Source: Comamonas granuli NBRC 101663 (lineage in GTDB: Bacteria; Pseudomonadota; Gammaproteobacteria; Burkholderiales; Burkholderiaceae_C). Taken from it: a stretch of DNA of 64,000 nt. A program made the translations under genes and the position numbers. Numbering within the stretch: the first letter of the stretch is position 1; every line of letters begins with the position of its first letter. This document shows positions 55,029 through 63,567 of the stretch, piece after piece. The stretch lies in the NCBI RefSeq assembly GCF_000739995.1, contig NZ_BBJX01000001.1:308771-372770 (forward strand). The letters run 5' to 3'. A model generated the notes under the pieces. The model did no database searches, was not told the origin of the DNA, and saw only the letters and a program-made list of their open reading frames with translations.

Positions 55029-56576
55029 ATGTCTTCCCTCCCCCTCCTCCCCCTGGCCCCCGCCGCCCTGATGGCGGCGGCGCTCCTGCTTCTTTGCCTG
55101 CCCGGGACGGGCCGCCAGCCCTGGCGCCTCTTCATGCCGCTGTGCGCGCTGGCCCTGCTGGCCAGCCTGCCGGGCGCCTGGCCCGGCGCGCAGCCCGCGC
55201 TGCCCGCATCGGCCTGGCTGGCGCTGACGCCGCTGGGCGGCGTGCTGGCCACGCTGGTGCAACTGCTGGGCACCGTGATCGGCGCTTTTTCGGCGCGCTA
55301 CCTCGACGGCGAGGCCGGCCAGCAGCGCTACGCCGCCGCCCTGGCGGGCGTGCTGGCCGCCGTGCACGCCCTGCTGCTGGCCGACCACTGGCTGGTGCTG
55401 ATCCCCGCCTGGGCCCTGGTGGGCGTGGCGCTGCAGCACCTGCTGTGCTTCTACCCCGAGCGCCCCTTCGCCCGCCTGGCGGCGCACAAGAAGCATCTGG
55501 CCGACCGCCTGGCCGACGCCCTGCTGCTCGCCGCGGCCGGCCTGGCCTGGTCCGCGACGGGCAGCGGCTCCTTGAGCGATCTGGCCGCCCACGTGGCCGC
55601 CCAGGGCGCTGGCGCCGCCCTGCAGGCCAGCGCCCTGTGCCTGGCGCTGGCCGTGGTGCTGCGCACGGCCCTGCTGCCGGTGCACGGCTGGCTGATCCAG
55701 GTCATGGAGGCGCCCACCCCCGTCTCCGCCCTGCTGCATGCCGGCGTGGTCAACCTGGGCGGCTTCGTGCTGATCCGCTTTGCCACGCTGCTCGAACACG
55801 CCCCCGCCGCACGCTGGCTGCTGGTGACCCTGGGCCTGGCCACGGCCGTGCTGGCCGGGCTGATCATGCTCACGCGCATCACCATCAAGGTGCGGCTGGC
55901 CTGGTCCACCGTGGCGCAGATGGGCTTCATGGTCATGGAGTGCGGCCTGGGGCTGTACACCCTGGCCGCCCTGCACCTGCTCGGGCACTCGCTGTACAAG
56001 GCGCACCACTTCCTGTCGGCCTCCAGCGCCGTGCGCGCCACGCGCCTGCAGGCCCTGCATGCGGGCGCGGCCGCCCACCCCGCCAGCCTGCTGCTCGCCC
56101 CGCTGGGCGCGGCGGCCATGCTGGCGCTGCTGCAGGCCGCCCTGGGCAGCGCGCCCTGGCCCTGGTGGTGGACCGCGCTGCTGGCCCTGGCCTGGGCACC
56201 GCTGCTGTGGCTGGCACGCACGGACACGAGCGCCGCGCTGCTGCGCCCGGCCGCCGCCGGGCTGGCCATGACCGCCGGCCTGGGCGCCGCCGCCCTGCTG
56301 GCCCACACCCTGCCGCTGGGCCTGCGCGACGCCCCCGCCAGCGCGCCCGGCCTGCTGGCCCTGCTGGGCCTGGCCGGGCTCTATGCGAGCCAGGCCTGGC
56401 TGCAATGGCGCCCGCACGCCCTGGCCGGCTGGCGGCGCTGGAGCTATGCCGGCTTTTATGTCGACGAGTACTACACCCGGCTGGCCCTGCTGCTGTGGCC
56501 CGCCCACCGGGCACTGACGCCCGCCGCTGCCGCGCCCTTGCCGGTGCGCACCTGGGCTGCGGCCCGCCCCCACTAA
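55029..56576 (+). CDS. dabB: DAB inorganic-carbon transporter, membrane subunit DabB
   Basis: This 515-residue protein has about 13-14 TM helices and is related to NuoL/MrpA antiporter-like subunits. It has the TM7-8 Lys/Pro elements (LPVHGWLIQVMEAPTPVSALLHAG) and an internal Lys (SLYKAHHFL). With DabA it forms the DAB complex, which couples cation flow to one-way hydration of CO2 to bicarbonate in the cytoplasm (characterised in Halothiobacillus). It is followed by dabA after 18 bases and is not part of a nuo operon. Confidence 0.92.
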   Translation: MSSLPLLPLAPAALMAAALLLLCLPGTGRQPWRLFMPLCALALLASLPGAWPGAQPALPASAWLALTPLGGVLATLVQLLGTVIGAFSARYLDGEAGQQRYAAALAGVLAAVHALLLADHWLVLIPAWALVGVALQHLLCFYPERPFARLAAHKKHLADRLADALLLAAAGLAWSATGSGSLSDLAAHVAAQGAGAALQASALCLALAVVLRTALLPVHGWLIQVMEAPTPVSALLHAGVVNLGGFVLIRFATLLEHAPAARWLLVTLGLATAVLAGLIMLTRITIKVRLAWSTVAQMGFMVMECGLGLYTLAALHLLGHSLYKAHHFLSASSAVRATRLQALHAGAAAHPASLLLAPLGAAAMLALLQAALGSAPWPWWWTALLALAWAPLLWLARTDTSAALLRPAAAGLAMTAGLGAAALLAHTLPLGLRDAPASAPGLLALLGLAGLYASQAWLQWRPHALAGWRRWSYAGFYVDEYYTRLALLLWPAHRALTPAAAAPLPVRTWAAARPH

Positions 56577-56594
56577 ACCCCGGAGCCCTGCACC

Positions 56595-59147
56595 ATGCCC
56601 ACCCTCGCCCCGTTCCCCGAAGCTCCTTGCCCCGAAGCCCCTGCCGCGGCGCCTGCGCACGCCGGGCCCACCGCCGCCTGGCAGGCCCGCGTGGAGGCCG
56701 CCTGCGCGCAGGCCTGCCAGGCCATTGCGCCTGCCTGGCCGCTGGACCGCGCCATCGCCGTGAACCCGCACTGGGAGCGCGCCCACCTGCCGCTGCGCCG
56801 CGTGGCCGCGCGCATGGCCGTGCTGGGCCGCATCCAGGTGTTGGCGCCGCGCAGCCTGCTGCGCCGGGCCTGGCAGCAAGGCCGCATCCGGGCCGCCGAC
56901 CTGGCCCATGCGCGGGCGCAACTGCCGTCCGCGCTGGCCGAGCCCTGGACGCCGGAGCGCCTGCAGCACATCCTGGAGACGGAACTGCAGACGCCGCAAC
57001 TGCCGCTGCTCATCGACCTGCTGGACCAGGACCCGCAGCGCCACACCCGCCTGCCTTGGCGGCAGGCCATCACGCACCAGGTCAGCCAGACCTGCGCGGC
57101 CTACTTCGACACCTGGCAGGCCGACTGGCAGCCCGAGCGCCGCCAGGGCCTGTACGCCTTCTGGCGCGACACCCTGCGCCACGACCACGGCATCGGCACG
57201 CTGATGGGCCTGCCCGGCCTGGGCCGGGCCCTGGGCGCCCTGCCCGCCACGCGCCAGGACGCCGAGCGCTGGGTGCTCGAGCGCCTGCAACTGCCCCCCG
57301 CCGTCTGGGCCGACTACCTGGAGGCCGTGCTGCTCACGGTGAACGGCTGGGCCTCGTGGTGCGCCTACCTGCGCTGGCAGGCCGGCCTGGAAGGCCGCGC
57401 CGACGAACACCTGCGCGAGCTGCTGGCCATCCGCCTGGCCTGGGGCGCGCTCTTGCTGGACGGCCAGGACGATGCCGCCACGCGCCAGGCCTTCGCCACG
57501 CTGCAGCAGGCCTGGCGCCAGGCCCCGGCCCTGCTCGCGCAGTGCGAGGACGAACTGCGCGCCGACGAGATCTGGCAGGCCGCGCTGGAGGCCGGCTACC
57601 AGCGGGAGCTGGCCGCGCGCCTGGCCGGCGCCCGGCCGCCGGCCGGCGCACAGCCCGCGCCCCAGGTGCAGGCGGCCTTTTGCATCGACGTGCGCAGCGA
57701 ACCCCTGCGCCGCGCCCTGGAGAGCGCCCACCCCGACCTCCAGACCCTGGGCTTTGCCGGCTTCTTCGGCCTGCCCGTGGCCTACACGCCGCTGGGCACG
57801 GCGGCCCGGCGCCCCCAACTGCCCGGTCTGCTGGCGCCCGCGCTGGAGCCGACGGAACAGATCATCCCCGCCACCGGCGCGCCGGACCCGGCCGGGCAGG
57901 ATGCCGCGCGCCAGGCTCGGCACGACCGCCTGGCCCTGGCGCAGCAGTGGCTGGGCGCCAGCCGCTGGCCGGGGGCGGCGTTCTCTTTCGTGGAGGCCGC
58001 GGGCCTGGGCTACCTGGGCGCGTTGGGGCAGTGGCTGCGCCCCTCGGCCGCGCCGCGCGCCAGCGACGACCACGCCGGCCTGCCCGCCCGCCTGCGCCCC
58101 CTGTGCCGCCCCGGGCTGCACGGGCTGGCGCTGGAGGACAAGGTGGCACTGGCCGCCCGCGTGCTCCAGGCCATGGGACTGGCACAGGGCCTGGCGCCGC
58201 TGGTGCTGTTCGTGGGCCATGGCAGCCAGACGCGCAACAACGCCCAGGCCGCCGCCCTGGACTGCGGCGCCTGCTGCGGCCAGACGGGCGAGGCCAATGC
58301 GCGCGCCCTGGCGCGGCTGCTCAACGAGGACGCCGTGCGCACCGCGCTGGCGCGGCAGGGCATCGCCATCCCGGCCGACACCTGGTTCGTCGGCGCCCTG
58401 CACAACACCACCACCGACGAGATCGAGGGCTTCGACCTGGACCTCCTGCCCGGCGCCGCACGCGCGCGCTGGCAGGCGCTGCTGCCCGCGCTGCAGCAGG
58501 CGGGCGCCCAGGTGCGGCGCGAGCGCGCCCCGCGCCTGGGCCTGGACCCGCAGCAGGCGCCGGAGCGCCTGCTGGCGCAGTTGCGCCGCCGCGCCAACGA
58601 TGGCGCGCAAAACCGCCCCGAATGGGGCCTGGCGGGCAACGCCGCCTTCCTCATCGCGCCGCGCTGGCGCAGCCAGGGGGTGGACCTGCAGGGGCGCAGC
58701 TTCCTGCACGACTACGACGCACGCCAGGACCCCGCAGGCACCCTGCTGGAGCAACTGATGACCGCGCCCATGCTGGTCACGCACTGGATCAACTGGCAGT
58801 ACCACGCCAGCACCTGCGACCCCGAGCGCCTGGGCAGCGGCAACAAGCTGCTGCACAACGTGGTGGGCGGGCACATCGGCGTGTTCGAGGGCAATGGCGG
58901 CGACCTGCGCATCGGGCTGTCGCGCCAGTCGCTGCACGACGGCACGCGCTGGGTGCACGAGCCGCTGCGGCTGACGGTGGCCATCGACGCGCCGGCCGCC
59001 GCCATCGAGCGCGTGCTGGGCGCGCACGCGGTGGTGCGCCAGTTGGTGGACAACGGCTGGCTGCACCTGTGGCGCTGGGCCGAGGACGGCCGGCTGCAGC
59101 GCTACGCGCAGGGCCAGTGGCAGGACCTGCCCTGGGCAGGTGCCTGA
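56595..59147 (+). CDS. dabA: DAB inorganic-carbon transporter, carbonic-anhydrase-like subunit DabA (DUF2309)
   Basis: The 850-residue cytoplasmic subunit of the DUF2309/UPF0753 family has a beta-carbonic-anhydrase-like zinc site visible as FCIDVRS (Cys363, Asp365), VGHGSQ (His542) and CGACCG (Cys557). The His-Cys spacing of 15 equals that of the Halothiobacillus protein. PHWERAHLPLRRVAARM near the start and NTTTDEIEGFD later are family features. It should supply bicarbonate to carboxylases. Next to tkt-gap this is suggestive of autotrophy or of growth at low CO2, but no Rubisco gene is in the window. Confidence 0.95.
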   Translation: MPTLAPFPEAPCPEAPAAAPAHAGPTAAWQARVEAACAQACQAIAPAWPLDRAIAVNPHWERAHLPLRRVAARMAVLGRIQVLAPRSLLRRAWQQGRIRAADLAHARAQLPSALAEPWTPERLQHILETELQTPQLPLLIDLLDQDPQRHTRLPWRQAITHQVSQTCAAYFDTWQADWQPERRQGLYAFWRDTLRHDHGIGTLMGLPGLGRALGALPATRQDAERWVLERLQLPPAVWADYLEAVLLTVNGWASWCAYLRWQAGLEGRADEHLRELLAIRLAWGALLLDGQDDAATRQAFATLQQAWRQAPALLAQCEDELRADEIWQAALEAGYQRELAARLAGARPPAGAQPAPQVQAAFCIDVRSEPLRRALESAHPDLQTLGFAGFFGLPVAYTPLGTAARRPQLPGLLAPALEPTEQIIPATGAPDPAGQDAARQARHDRLALAQQWLGASRWPGAAFSFVEAAGLGYLGALGQWLRPSAAPRASDDHAGLPARLRPLCRPGLHGLALEDKVALAARVLQAMGLAQGLAPLVLFVGHGSQTRNNAQAAALDCGACCGQTGEANARALARLLNEDAVRTALARQGIAIPADTWFVGALHNTTTDEIEGFDLDLLPGAARARWQALLPALQQAGAQVRRERAPRLGLDPQQAPERLLAQLRRRANDGAQNRPEWGLAGNAAFLIAPRWRSQGVDLQGRSFLHDYDARQDPAGTLLEQLMTAPMLVTHWINWQYHASTCDPERLGSGNKLLHNVVGGHIGVFEGNGGDLRIGLSRQSLHDGTRWVHEPLRLTVAIDAPAAAIERVLGAHAVVRQLVDNGWLHLWRWAEDGRLQRYAQGQWQDLPWAGA

Positions 59148-59152
59148 GGTCG

Positions 59153-59842
59153 TCAGGCCGGCATCACCACCGGCCCGCCCTTGTCCAGCGCGCGCTGGTA
59201 GGCAGGCCGCGCCTGCATGCGCTGGCGGTAGGCGGCCAGGTGGGGCCAGGCGGCCGCATCGGCGCCGCGCGTGAGCACGGCCTCGACGGCAAAGCTCATC
59301 TGGAAGTCGGCCATGCTCAGGTGCTCGCCCGCAAACCAGCGGTGCTGGGCCAGGTGCGCCTCCATGAAGGCCAGGGCGGTCTGCACGTTGGGGGCGATGA
59401 GCTTGCGCTGCACCGTGGCGCACAGGGTGCGGGCGATGGGGCGCACGAAGAACGGCATGGGCTGGCGCGGGATGGTGTCGAACACCAGTTGCATCACCAG
59501 CCAGTTCATCAGCGAGCCCTCGGCGTAGTGCATCCAGAAGCGGCACTGGCGGTGCGCGGCCGTGCCGCGCGCGGGCTCCAGGTGGGCCAGCTCCGCCGGG
59601 GCCTGGGCGCCGTAGCACTCGGCCAGGTACTCGATGATGGCGCCCGACTCGGCGATCACCAGGTCCCCGTCGGTGATCACCGGCGACTTGCCCAGCGGGT
59701 GCACCTTCTTGAGCGCCGCCGGCGCCAGCCGCGTGGCCGGGTCGCGCCGGTAACGGCGCAGGTCGTAGGGCAGGCCCAGCTCTTCGAGCAGCCACAGGAT
59801 GCGCTGGGAGCGCGAGGTCTCAAGGTGGTGAACGGTCAGCAT
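59153..59842 (-). CDS. Glutathione S-transferase
   Basis: The 229-residue protein has a thioredoxin-fold N-terminal domain (MLTVHHLETSRSQRILWLLEELGLPY, cis-Pro in GKSPVI, ESGAIIEYLAE) and a helical C-terminal domain with the N-capping box MADFQMSF. Ser in ETSRSQR is the likely thiol-stabilising residue, as in theta/beta-like bacterial enzymes. The substrate is unknown. It overlaps the end of the NTF2-like gene by 23 bases and is the last gene of the minus-strand operon; it converges on dabA with a 5-base gap. Confidence 0.92.
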   Translation of the reverse strand: MLTVHHLETSRSQRILWLLEELGLPYDLRRYRRDPATRLAPAALKKVHPLGKSPVITDGDLVIAESGAIIEYLAECYGAQAPAELAHLEPARGTAAHRQCRFWMHYAEGSLMNWLVMQLVFDTIPRQPMPFFVRPIARTLCATVQRKLIAPNVQTALAFMEAHLAQHRWFAGEHLSMADFQMSFAVEAVLTRGADAAAWPHLAAYRQRMQARPAYQRALDKGGPVVMPA

Positions 59843-60302
59843 GGGATGGCATGGTAGGCGCTGCGCCGGCTTTGCGCAGCCAGCGCATCAGAGCCCCCAG
59901 AACCGGCAGTTTCGCGTACAGTTCCTCGGCCGCGTCCCAGTAGTCGCGGTGCAGCGCCACACGGCCCTGGGCATCGAAATGCACCAGGGTGGCGCCATGG
60001 ATGCACTGCGGCACCTGCGCGCGCCAGCGCTTCATGCGGAAGTGGAACTCCCAGGCCAGAAAGGCCTGGTCGCCCTGCACGAGCTGCTGCGTCACCACGA
60101 AGCGGGGCTGCTCCAGGTTGTCGAACATGTGGGCAAAGATCTGGCGGATGGCGGGCACGCCGCGCACCTCGTTGAAGGGGTCCTTGAAGCGCGCGTCGGG
60201 GGCATAGTAGTCGCCCAGCCGCGCCAGATGCGCGGGCGTGAGCTGCTCGTAGAGCTGCACCAGCCGGGCGGCGGCAGCCGGGGTGTCGAGAAGGTCGGTC
60301 AT
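59820..60302 (-). CDS. NTF2-like (SnoaL-type) protein
   Basis: This 160-residue cone-fold protein has YEQLTPAHLARLGDYYAPDARFKDPFNEVRG, then FAHMFDNL and a C-terminal strand HRDYWDAAEELYAKLPVLGALMRWLRK. This exact subtype (nuclear transport factor 2 family) usually lies beside an SDR gene in stress-linked lipid-modification clusters, as it does here, 3 bases from the SDR. Ligand or enzymatic role is unknown. Confidence 0.85.
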   Translation of the reverse strand: MTDLLDTPAAAARLVQLYEQLTPAHLARLGDYYAPDARFKDPFNEVRGVPAIRQIFAHMFDNLEQPRFVVTQQLVQGDQAFLAWEFHFRMKRWRAQVPQCIHGATLVHFDAQGRVALHRDYWDAAEELYAKLPVLGALMRWLRKAGAAPTMPSHADRSPP

Positions 60303-60305
60303 GCG

Positions 60306-61088
60306 TCACAGCCCCGTCATGCGGTGCACCAGGGGAAAGTACCAGCGGTAGGGCAGCACGCGCAGCAGCTTGAGCCAGAGCGTGAAGCGGCGCGGGAAAT
60401 GCAGCTCGAAGTCGCCGCGCGCCCAGCCGCGCAGCATGGCCTGGGCCGCCTGCTCGGGGGTGAGCAGCGCGGGCATGGCGAAGTCGTTCTGGCGCGTCAG
60501 CGGCGTGTCCACGAAGCCCGGGTTCACCACGCTCACGCCCACGCCCTGCGGGCGCAGGTCCAGGAACAGGGTCTCGGCCAGGTTGATCAGCGCCGCCTTG
60601 GTGGGGCCATAGGCCAGGCCCTGGGGCAGGCCGCGCCAGCCGGCCACACTGGCCACCAGGCTCAGGTGGGGCATGCGCCCGGCCTGGGCCGACGCCAGCA
60701 GGCCCGGCACCACGGCGGCGAGCACGTGCAGCGCCCCGGTCAGGTTGACCTGCTGGTGGCGCAGCAGCTCGGGCAGGTCCAGTGTGTCGGCGCGCATGGG
60801 GGCGTAGTGGCCGGCGCAGTAGCACACCAGGTCCAGCGGCGCCTGGGCCTGCAGGTGCGCAGCCGCCTGCTGCACGGCCTGGGCGTCGGTCACGTCCAGC
60901 GCCAGGGCCTGGCTGCCCGGGTGGGTCTGGGCGAAGGCCTGCAGCAGCGCCTGCTGGCGCGCCGACACGATCACCTGCGCGCCCCGGGCGTGCAACTGCC
61001 CGGCCAGCGCCCGGCCGATGCCGCTGGAGGCGCCGACCAGCCACACGCGCTTGCCGCGCCAGTCGCTCAGGGGCGGGTTCAGGGGCAC
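60306..61088 (-). CDS. SDR-family NAD(P)-dependent oxidoreductase
   Basis: This 260-residue classical short-chain dehydrogenase has the cofactor motif LVGASSGIGRALA, the catalytic Ser in SLVASVAG, and YGPTK for YxxxK. CYCAG replaces NNAG. The GTG start is supported by AAGGAG 7 bases upstream, although it lies inside the end of the DUF3833 gene region (that gene's stop is at 61093). A C-terminal basic/hydrophobic segment (FTLWLKLLRVLPYRWYFPLVHRM) may touch the membrane. The substrate is unknown, possibly a lipid. Confidence 0.9.
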   Translation of the reverse strand: MPLNPPLSDWRGKRVWLVGASSGIGRALAGQLHARGAQVIVSARQQALLQAFAQTHPGSQALALDVTDAQAVQQAAAHLQAQAPLDLVCYCAGHYAPMRADTLDLPELLRHQQVNLTGALHVLAAVVPGLLASAQAGRMPHLSLVASVAGWRGLPQGLAYGPTKAALINLAETLFLDLRPQGVGVSVVNPGFVDTPLTRQNDFAMPALLTPEQAAQAMLRGWARGDFELHFPRRFTLWLKLLRVLPYRWYFPLVHRMTGL

Positions 61089-61092
61089 GGGC

Positions 61093-61629
61093 TCACTCCT
61101 TGGTGAAGGACAGCAGCACCTCGCCCAGCGTGACGCCAAACTTGCTCATGGTCGCGCGGTTGAGCATCACCCGCTCGTCGACCAGGAACATCCAGTCGTC
61201 GAACTGCACCTCGTACTCGCTGCCGTCCACCGGCAGGCGCAGCGTGTAGTTCCAGCGGAAGGCGTTGCCGGAAGTCTGGCCCTGGGCCTCGCCCACCACA
61301 TCGTCGGCGCGGCCGGTGTAGCGGCCGTCCGCGTGCTTGGTCAGGCGCCAGACGCGGCGCTGGGTGCTGCCGTCCGCGTAGGTGAAGGCCTCGTCCAGCA
61401 CGCCCTGGTTGCCCTCCCAGCGGCAGTCCATGACCACGGTGAAGCGGCGCACCACCTCGCCGCCGCGCTGCTGGAAGATGCCGTGGGCCAGGATGCGGCC
61501 GTTGAAATAGCGGTCCAGCTCCAGCAGCGGGCGCTGCTGGGCATAGTCGGTCACCTGCGGGCTGGCACAGCCCGCGAGGACGGCAGAGCCTGCCAGCAGG
61601 GCCAGCAGGGCATGGCGGCGGGTGTTCAT
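61093..61629 (-). CDS. DUF3833-family lipoprotein
   Basis: This 178-residue lipoprotein has the signal MNTRRHALLALLAGSAVLAGC, with lipobox LAGC. The mature part contains FNGRILAHGIFQ, FTYADGSTQRRVWRL, YTGRADDVVGEAQG and DDWMFLVDERVMLNRATMSKFGV, the signature of DUF3833. Members sit near cyclopropane-fatty-acid-synthase-type clusters and sigma-E/ChrR-type stress genes in other proteobacteria. The function is unknown. Its ATG overlaps the MFS stop by 4 bases. Confidence 0.9.
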   Translation of the reverse strand: MNTRRHALLALLAGSAVLAGCASPQVTDYAQQRPLLELDRYFNGRILAHGIFQQRGGEVVRRFTVVMDCRWEGNQGVLDEAFTYADGSTQRRVWRLTKHADGRYTGRADDVVGEAQGQTSGNAFRWNYTLRLPVDGSEYEVQFDDWMFLVDERVMLNRATMSKFGVTLGEVLLSFTKE

Positions 61630-62939
61630 GGGGTCGCTCCTAGAGTAGGGGTTGGTGGGCGGATCAGCAGCCGGTGCAGCAGCGTGGCCGCCAGCAGCTT
61701 GAGCGCGCAGGGCAGCAGCGCGTAGGCCCAGGCCAGGCGCTGCAGGGCCTGGGCGTCCTGGGTGCCGGGCACATAGCCGCCCCACTGCAGCAGCGGCAGC
61801 GCGGCGCCCGCGGCCAGGGCCAGGTTCAGCTTGGTGGCCAGGTTCCACCAGCCCAGGTAGGCGCCTTCGCTGCGCCCCTGGGCGCCGTGGCGCTCGACCA
61901 GCCGGGCCAGCAGCGCCCCGGGCAGGGCGAGATCCGCACCGAGCGCCATGCCCGACAGCGCGCAGATCACGGCAAACGCGGCCGCCTGGCCGCTGCCCAG
62001 CCCCGCCGTCCAGCCAAAGCAGGCCACGGCCAGCAGCATGCCGCCCAGCCAGGCGCGCTCCAGCCCCCAGCGGCGCACGGCGCGCAGCCACAGCGGCATG
62101 GACAGCGCGCCGCAGACGAAATACAGCACCAGGAACAGCGCGATCTGCGCCTGCGTGGCCTGCAGCCGGTCCTGGGCGAAGAACAGCATCAAGGCCGCGG
62201 GAATGGCGCTGGCAATGCCGTTGCACAGGAACACCGCCAGCAGGCGGCGAAAGCCGGGTTGCACCAGCGGCTGCCAGACGGCGGCCCAGGGCAGCGCGGC
62301 GGGCCGCGCCGGGGCCGATGCCGATGGCGCGGGGCGCGGCGCCCACCACAGGGCCAGCCAGCCGGCCAGCAGGGCGAGCGCAAACACCGCCAGCATGGGC
62401 CCGGCGCCCCAGGCCACCGACAGGGCGCTGGCCGTGACCACGCCGATCAGCCCCGGCCCCTCGCGCCAGGCCACTACGCGGCTGCGCTGCAGCGCGTCGC
62501 CACCCAGGCGCACGCCCCAGGCCTGGTGGGCAATGACCAGTTGGCTGTGCGCCAGGCAGGTCAGCAGCAGGCCCGCCACCATCCACACGGCCAGCGCCTG
62601 CGGCTCCTGCACCCGCGGGAAGAACAGCCCTGCCAGCCCCAGCACCTGCACCAGGGCCGAGCCGCCGGCCACCCCCAGCACCGCGCGCAGCGGCCCCTGG
62701 TACAGGCGGTCGCTCAGGCGCCCGAGCAGCGGCTCGGCCGCGGCGTCCAGCAGGCGCACCAGCATCAGCAGGGCGCCCACGCGGGCCAGCGGCAGACCCA
62801 GCACCGTGGCGTAGTGGTGCGGCAGCACCACGTACAGCGGCAGGGCCACAAAGGCCAGCGGCAGGCCCAGCAGGCCGTAGGCCGGGCCCGACCACCAGCG
62901 CGGCAGCGGGGCGGCCGGCGGCGGCAGCACGGTGCTCAT
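61626..62939 (-). CDS. MFS transporter (sugar:cation symporter-like)
   Basis: This 437-residue transporter has about twelve TM helices. MLVRLLDAAAEPLLGRLSDRL is the loop 2-3 motif of the glycoside-pentoside-hexuronide/MelB-like branch. YLGWWNLATKLNLALAAG near the end fits the same branch. In similar clusters such transporters may move lipids or precursors; the substrate here is unknown. It starts inside the stop of the chalcone-isomerase-like gene (ATGA) and overlaps the lipoprotein start, so translation is coupled on both sides. Confidence 0.88.
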   Translation of the reverse strand: MSTVLPPPAAPLPRWWSGPAYGLLGLPLAFVALPLYVVLPHHYATVLGLPLARVGALLMLVRLLDAAAEPLLGRLSDRLYQGPLRAVLGVAGGSALVQVLGLAGLFFPRVQEPQALAVWMVAGLLLTCLAHSQLVIAHQAWGVRLGGDALQRSRVVAWREGPGLIGVVTASALSVAWGAGPMLAVFALALLAGWLALWWAPRPAPSASAPARPAALPWAAVWQPLVQPGFRRLLAVFLCNGIASAIPAALMLFFAQDRLQATQAQIALFLVLYFVCGALSMPLWLRAVRRWGLERAWLGGMLLAVACFGWTAGLGSGQAAAFAVICALSGMALGADLALPGALLARLVERHGAQGRSEGAYLGWWNLATKLNLALAAGAALPLLQWGGYVPGTQDAQALQRLAWAYALLPCALKLLAATLLHRLLIRPPTPTLGATP

Positions 62940-63532
62940 GGTGCGGCTCCGCCCGGGCTGCGTGCCAGCAAGGCGCTGCGCAAACCGGGTTCGGAGGTGC
63001 GCGGCGAGAGCCAGATGCCGAAGAACAGGCGCGCCAATGCGGCATCGTCGATCGTGCCCAGCGCCTGGCTGCCACGCCACAGGTGCATGCCCTGGCCCGG
63101 CTGGTACAGGCCGATGAGCCGATCGCCGGGCTGCACATCCGGCAGCAAGGCCGCCAGACGCTGCTGCCAGCGCTCGGCCTGGGCCGGCTCCAAGGGGGCC
63201 TGGCGCTGCATTTCCTCCACGGAGCGCTGGGCGATGGCCGCGCCGCTGAAGGCCCGGTGGTAGGTGAGCTCCAGCGCCAGCGCGTGGGCGCCAAAGCGGC
63301 TGGCGTCAAAACCGGGCGTGACCCACAGCCGTGCGTCGTAGATGCGCAGACCGAAAAAGCGCAATTGCCCCTCGCCCGCCAGCGCGGCGCCGGGCAGGGC
63401 CTGGTGCAGCCAGGGGGGCGGCGCGCTGCCGTCGCGTGCCAGCGCCGGATGGCCCGCAGCCGCCGCCAGGGCCACGGCAGCTCCCGCAGCCACAGCCCAG
63501 CGTTTCACATATGAAAATGGGCTCCAGGGCAT
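62936..63532 (-). CDS. Chalcone-isomerase-like exported protein
   Basis: The 198-residue protein has a signal peptide (RWAVAAGAAVALAAAAGHPALA). A CHI-like domain follows, with LRFFGLRIYDARLWV, LTYHRAFSGAAIAQRSVEEM and LIGLYQPGQGMHLWRG. Bacterial members lack flavonoid chemistry and probably bind lipids. The start MPWSPFSYVKRW is favoured because a signal peptide then follows directly; the start codon and first codons are inside a dispersed repeat. It is the first gene of the six-gene minus-strand operon. Confidence 0.82.
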   Translation of the reverse strand: MPWSPFSYVKRWAVAAGAAVALAAAAGHPALARDGSAPPPWLHQALPGAALAGEGQLRFFGLRIYDARLWVTPGFDASRFGAHALALELTYHRAFSGAAIAQRSVEEMQRQAPLEPAQAERWQQRLAALLPDVQPGDRLIGLYQPGQGMHLWRGSQALGTIDDAALARLFFGIWLSPRTSEPGLRSALLARSPGGAAP

Positions 63533-63567
63533 ATCCAGCAAGCGCAAACAGCTCTTCTTTTGATAGT
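63514..63567 (-). repeat. Dispersed ~55-bp repeat, copy 9 (start of CHI-like gene)
   Basis: AAAATGGGCTCCAGGGC, 11 bases, GCGCAAACAGCT, 7 bases, TGATAGT, with standard spacing. It fills the 34-base spacer between the chemoreceptor stop and the next gene and reaches into that gene's first six codons. Confidence 0.8.

Noticed and set aside
54861..59857. Very long open frames (about 1640 codons) overlapping dabAB on both strands
   Set aside because: They are low-complexity Ala/Gly/Arg/Gln translations caused by high third-position GC in the real dabB and dabA genes; no start signals or domains.
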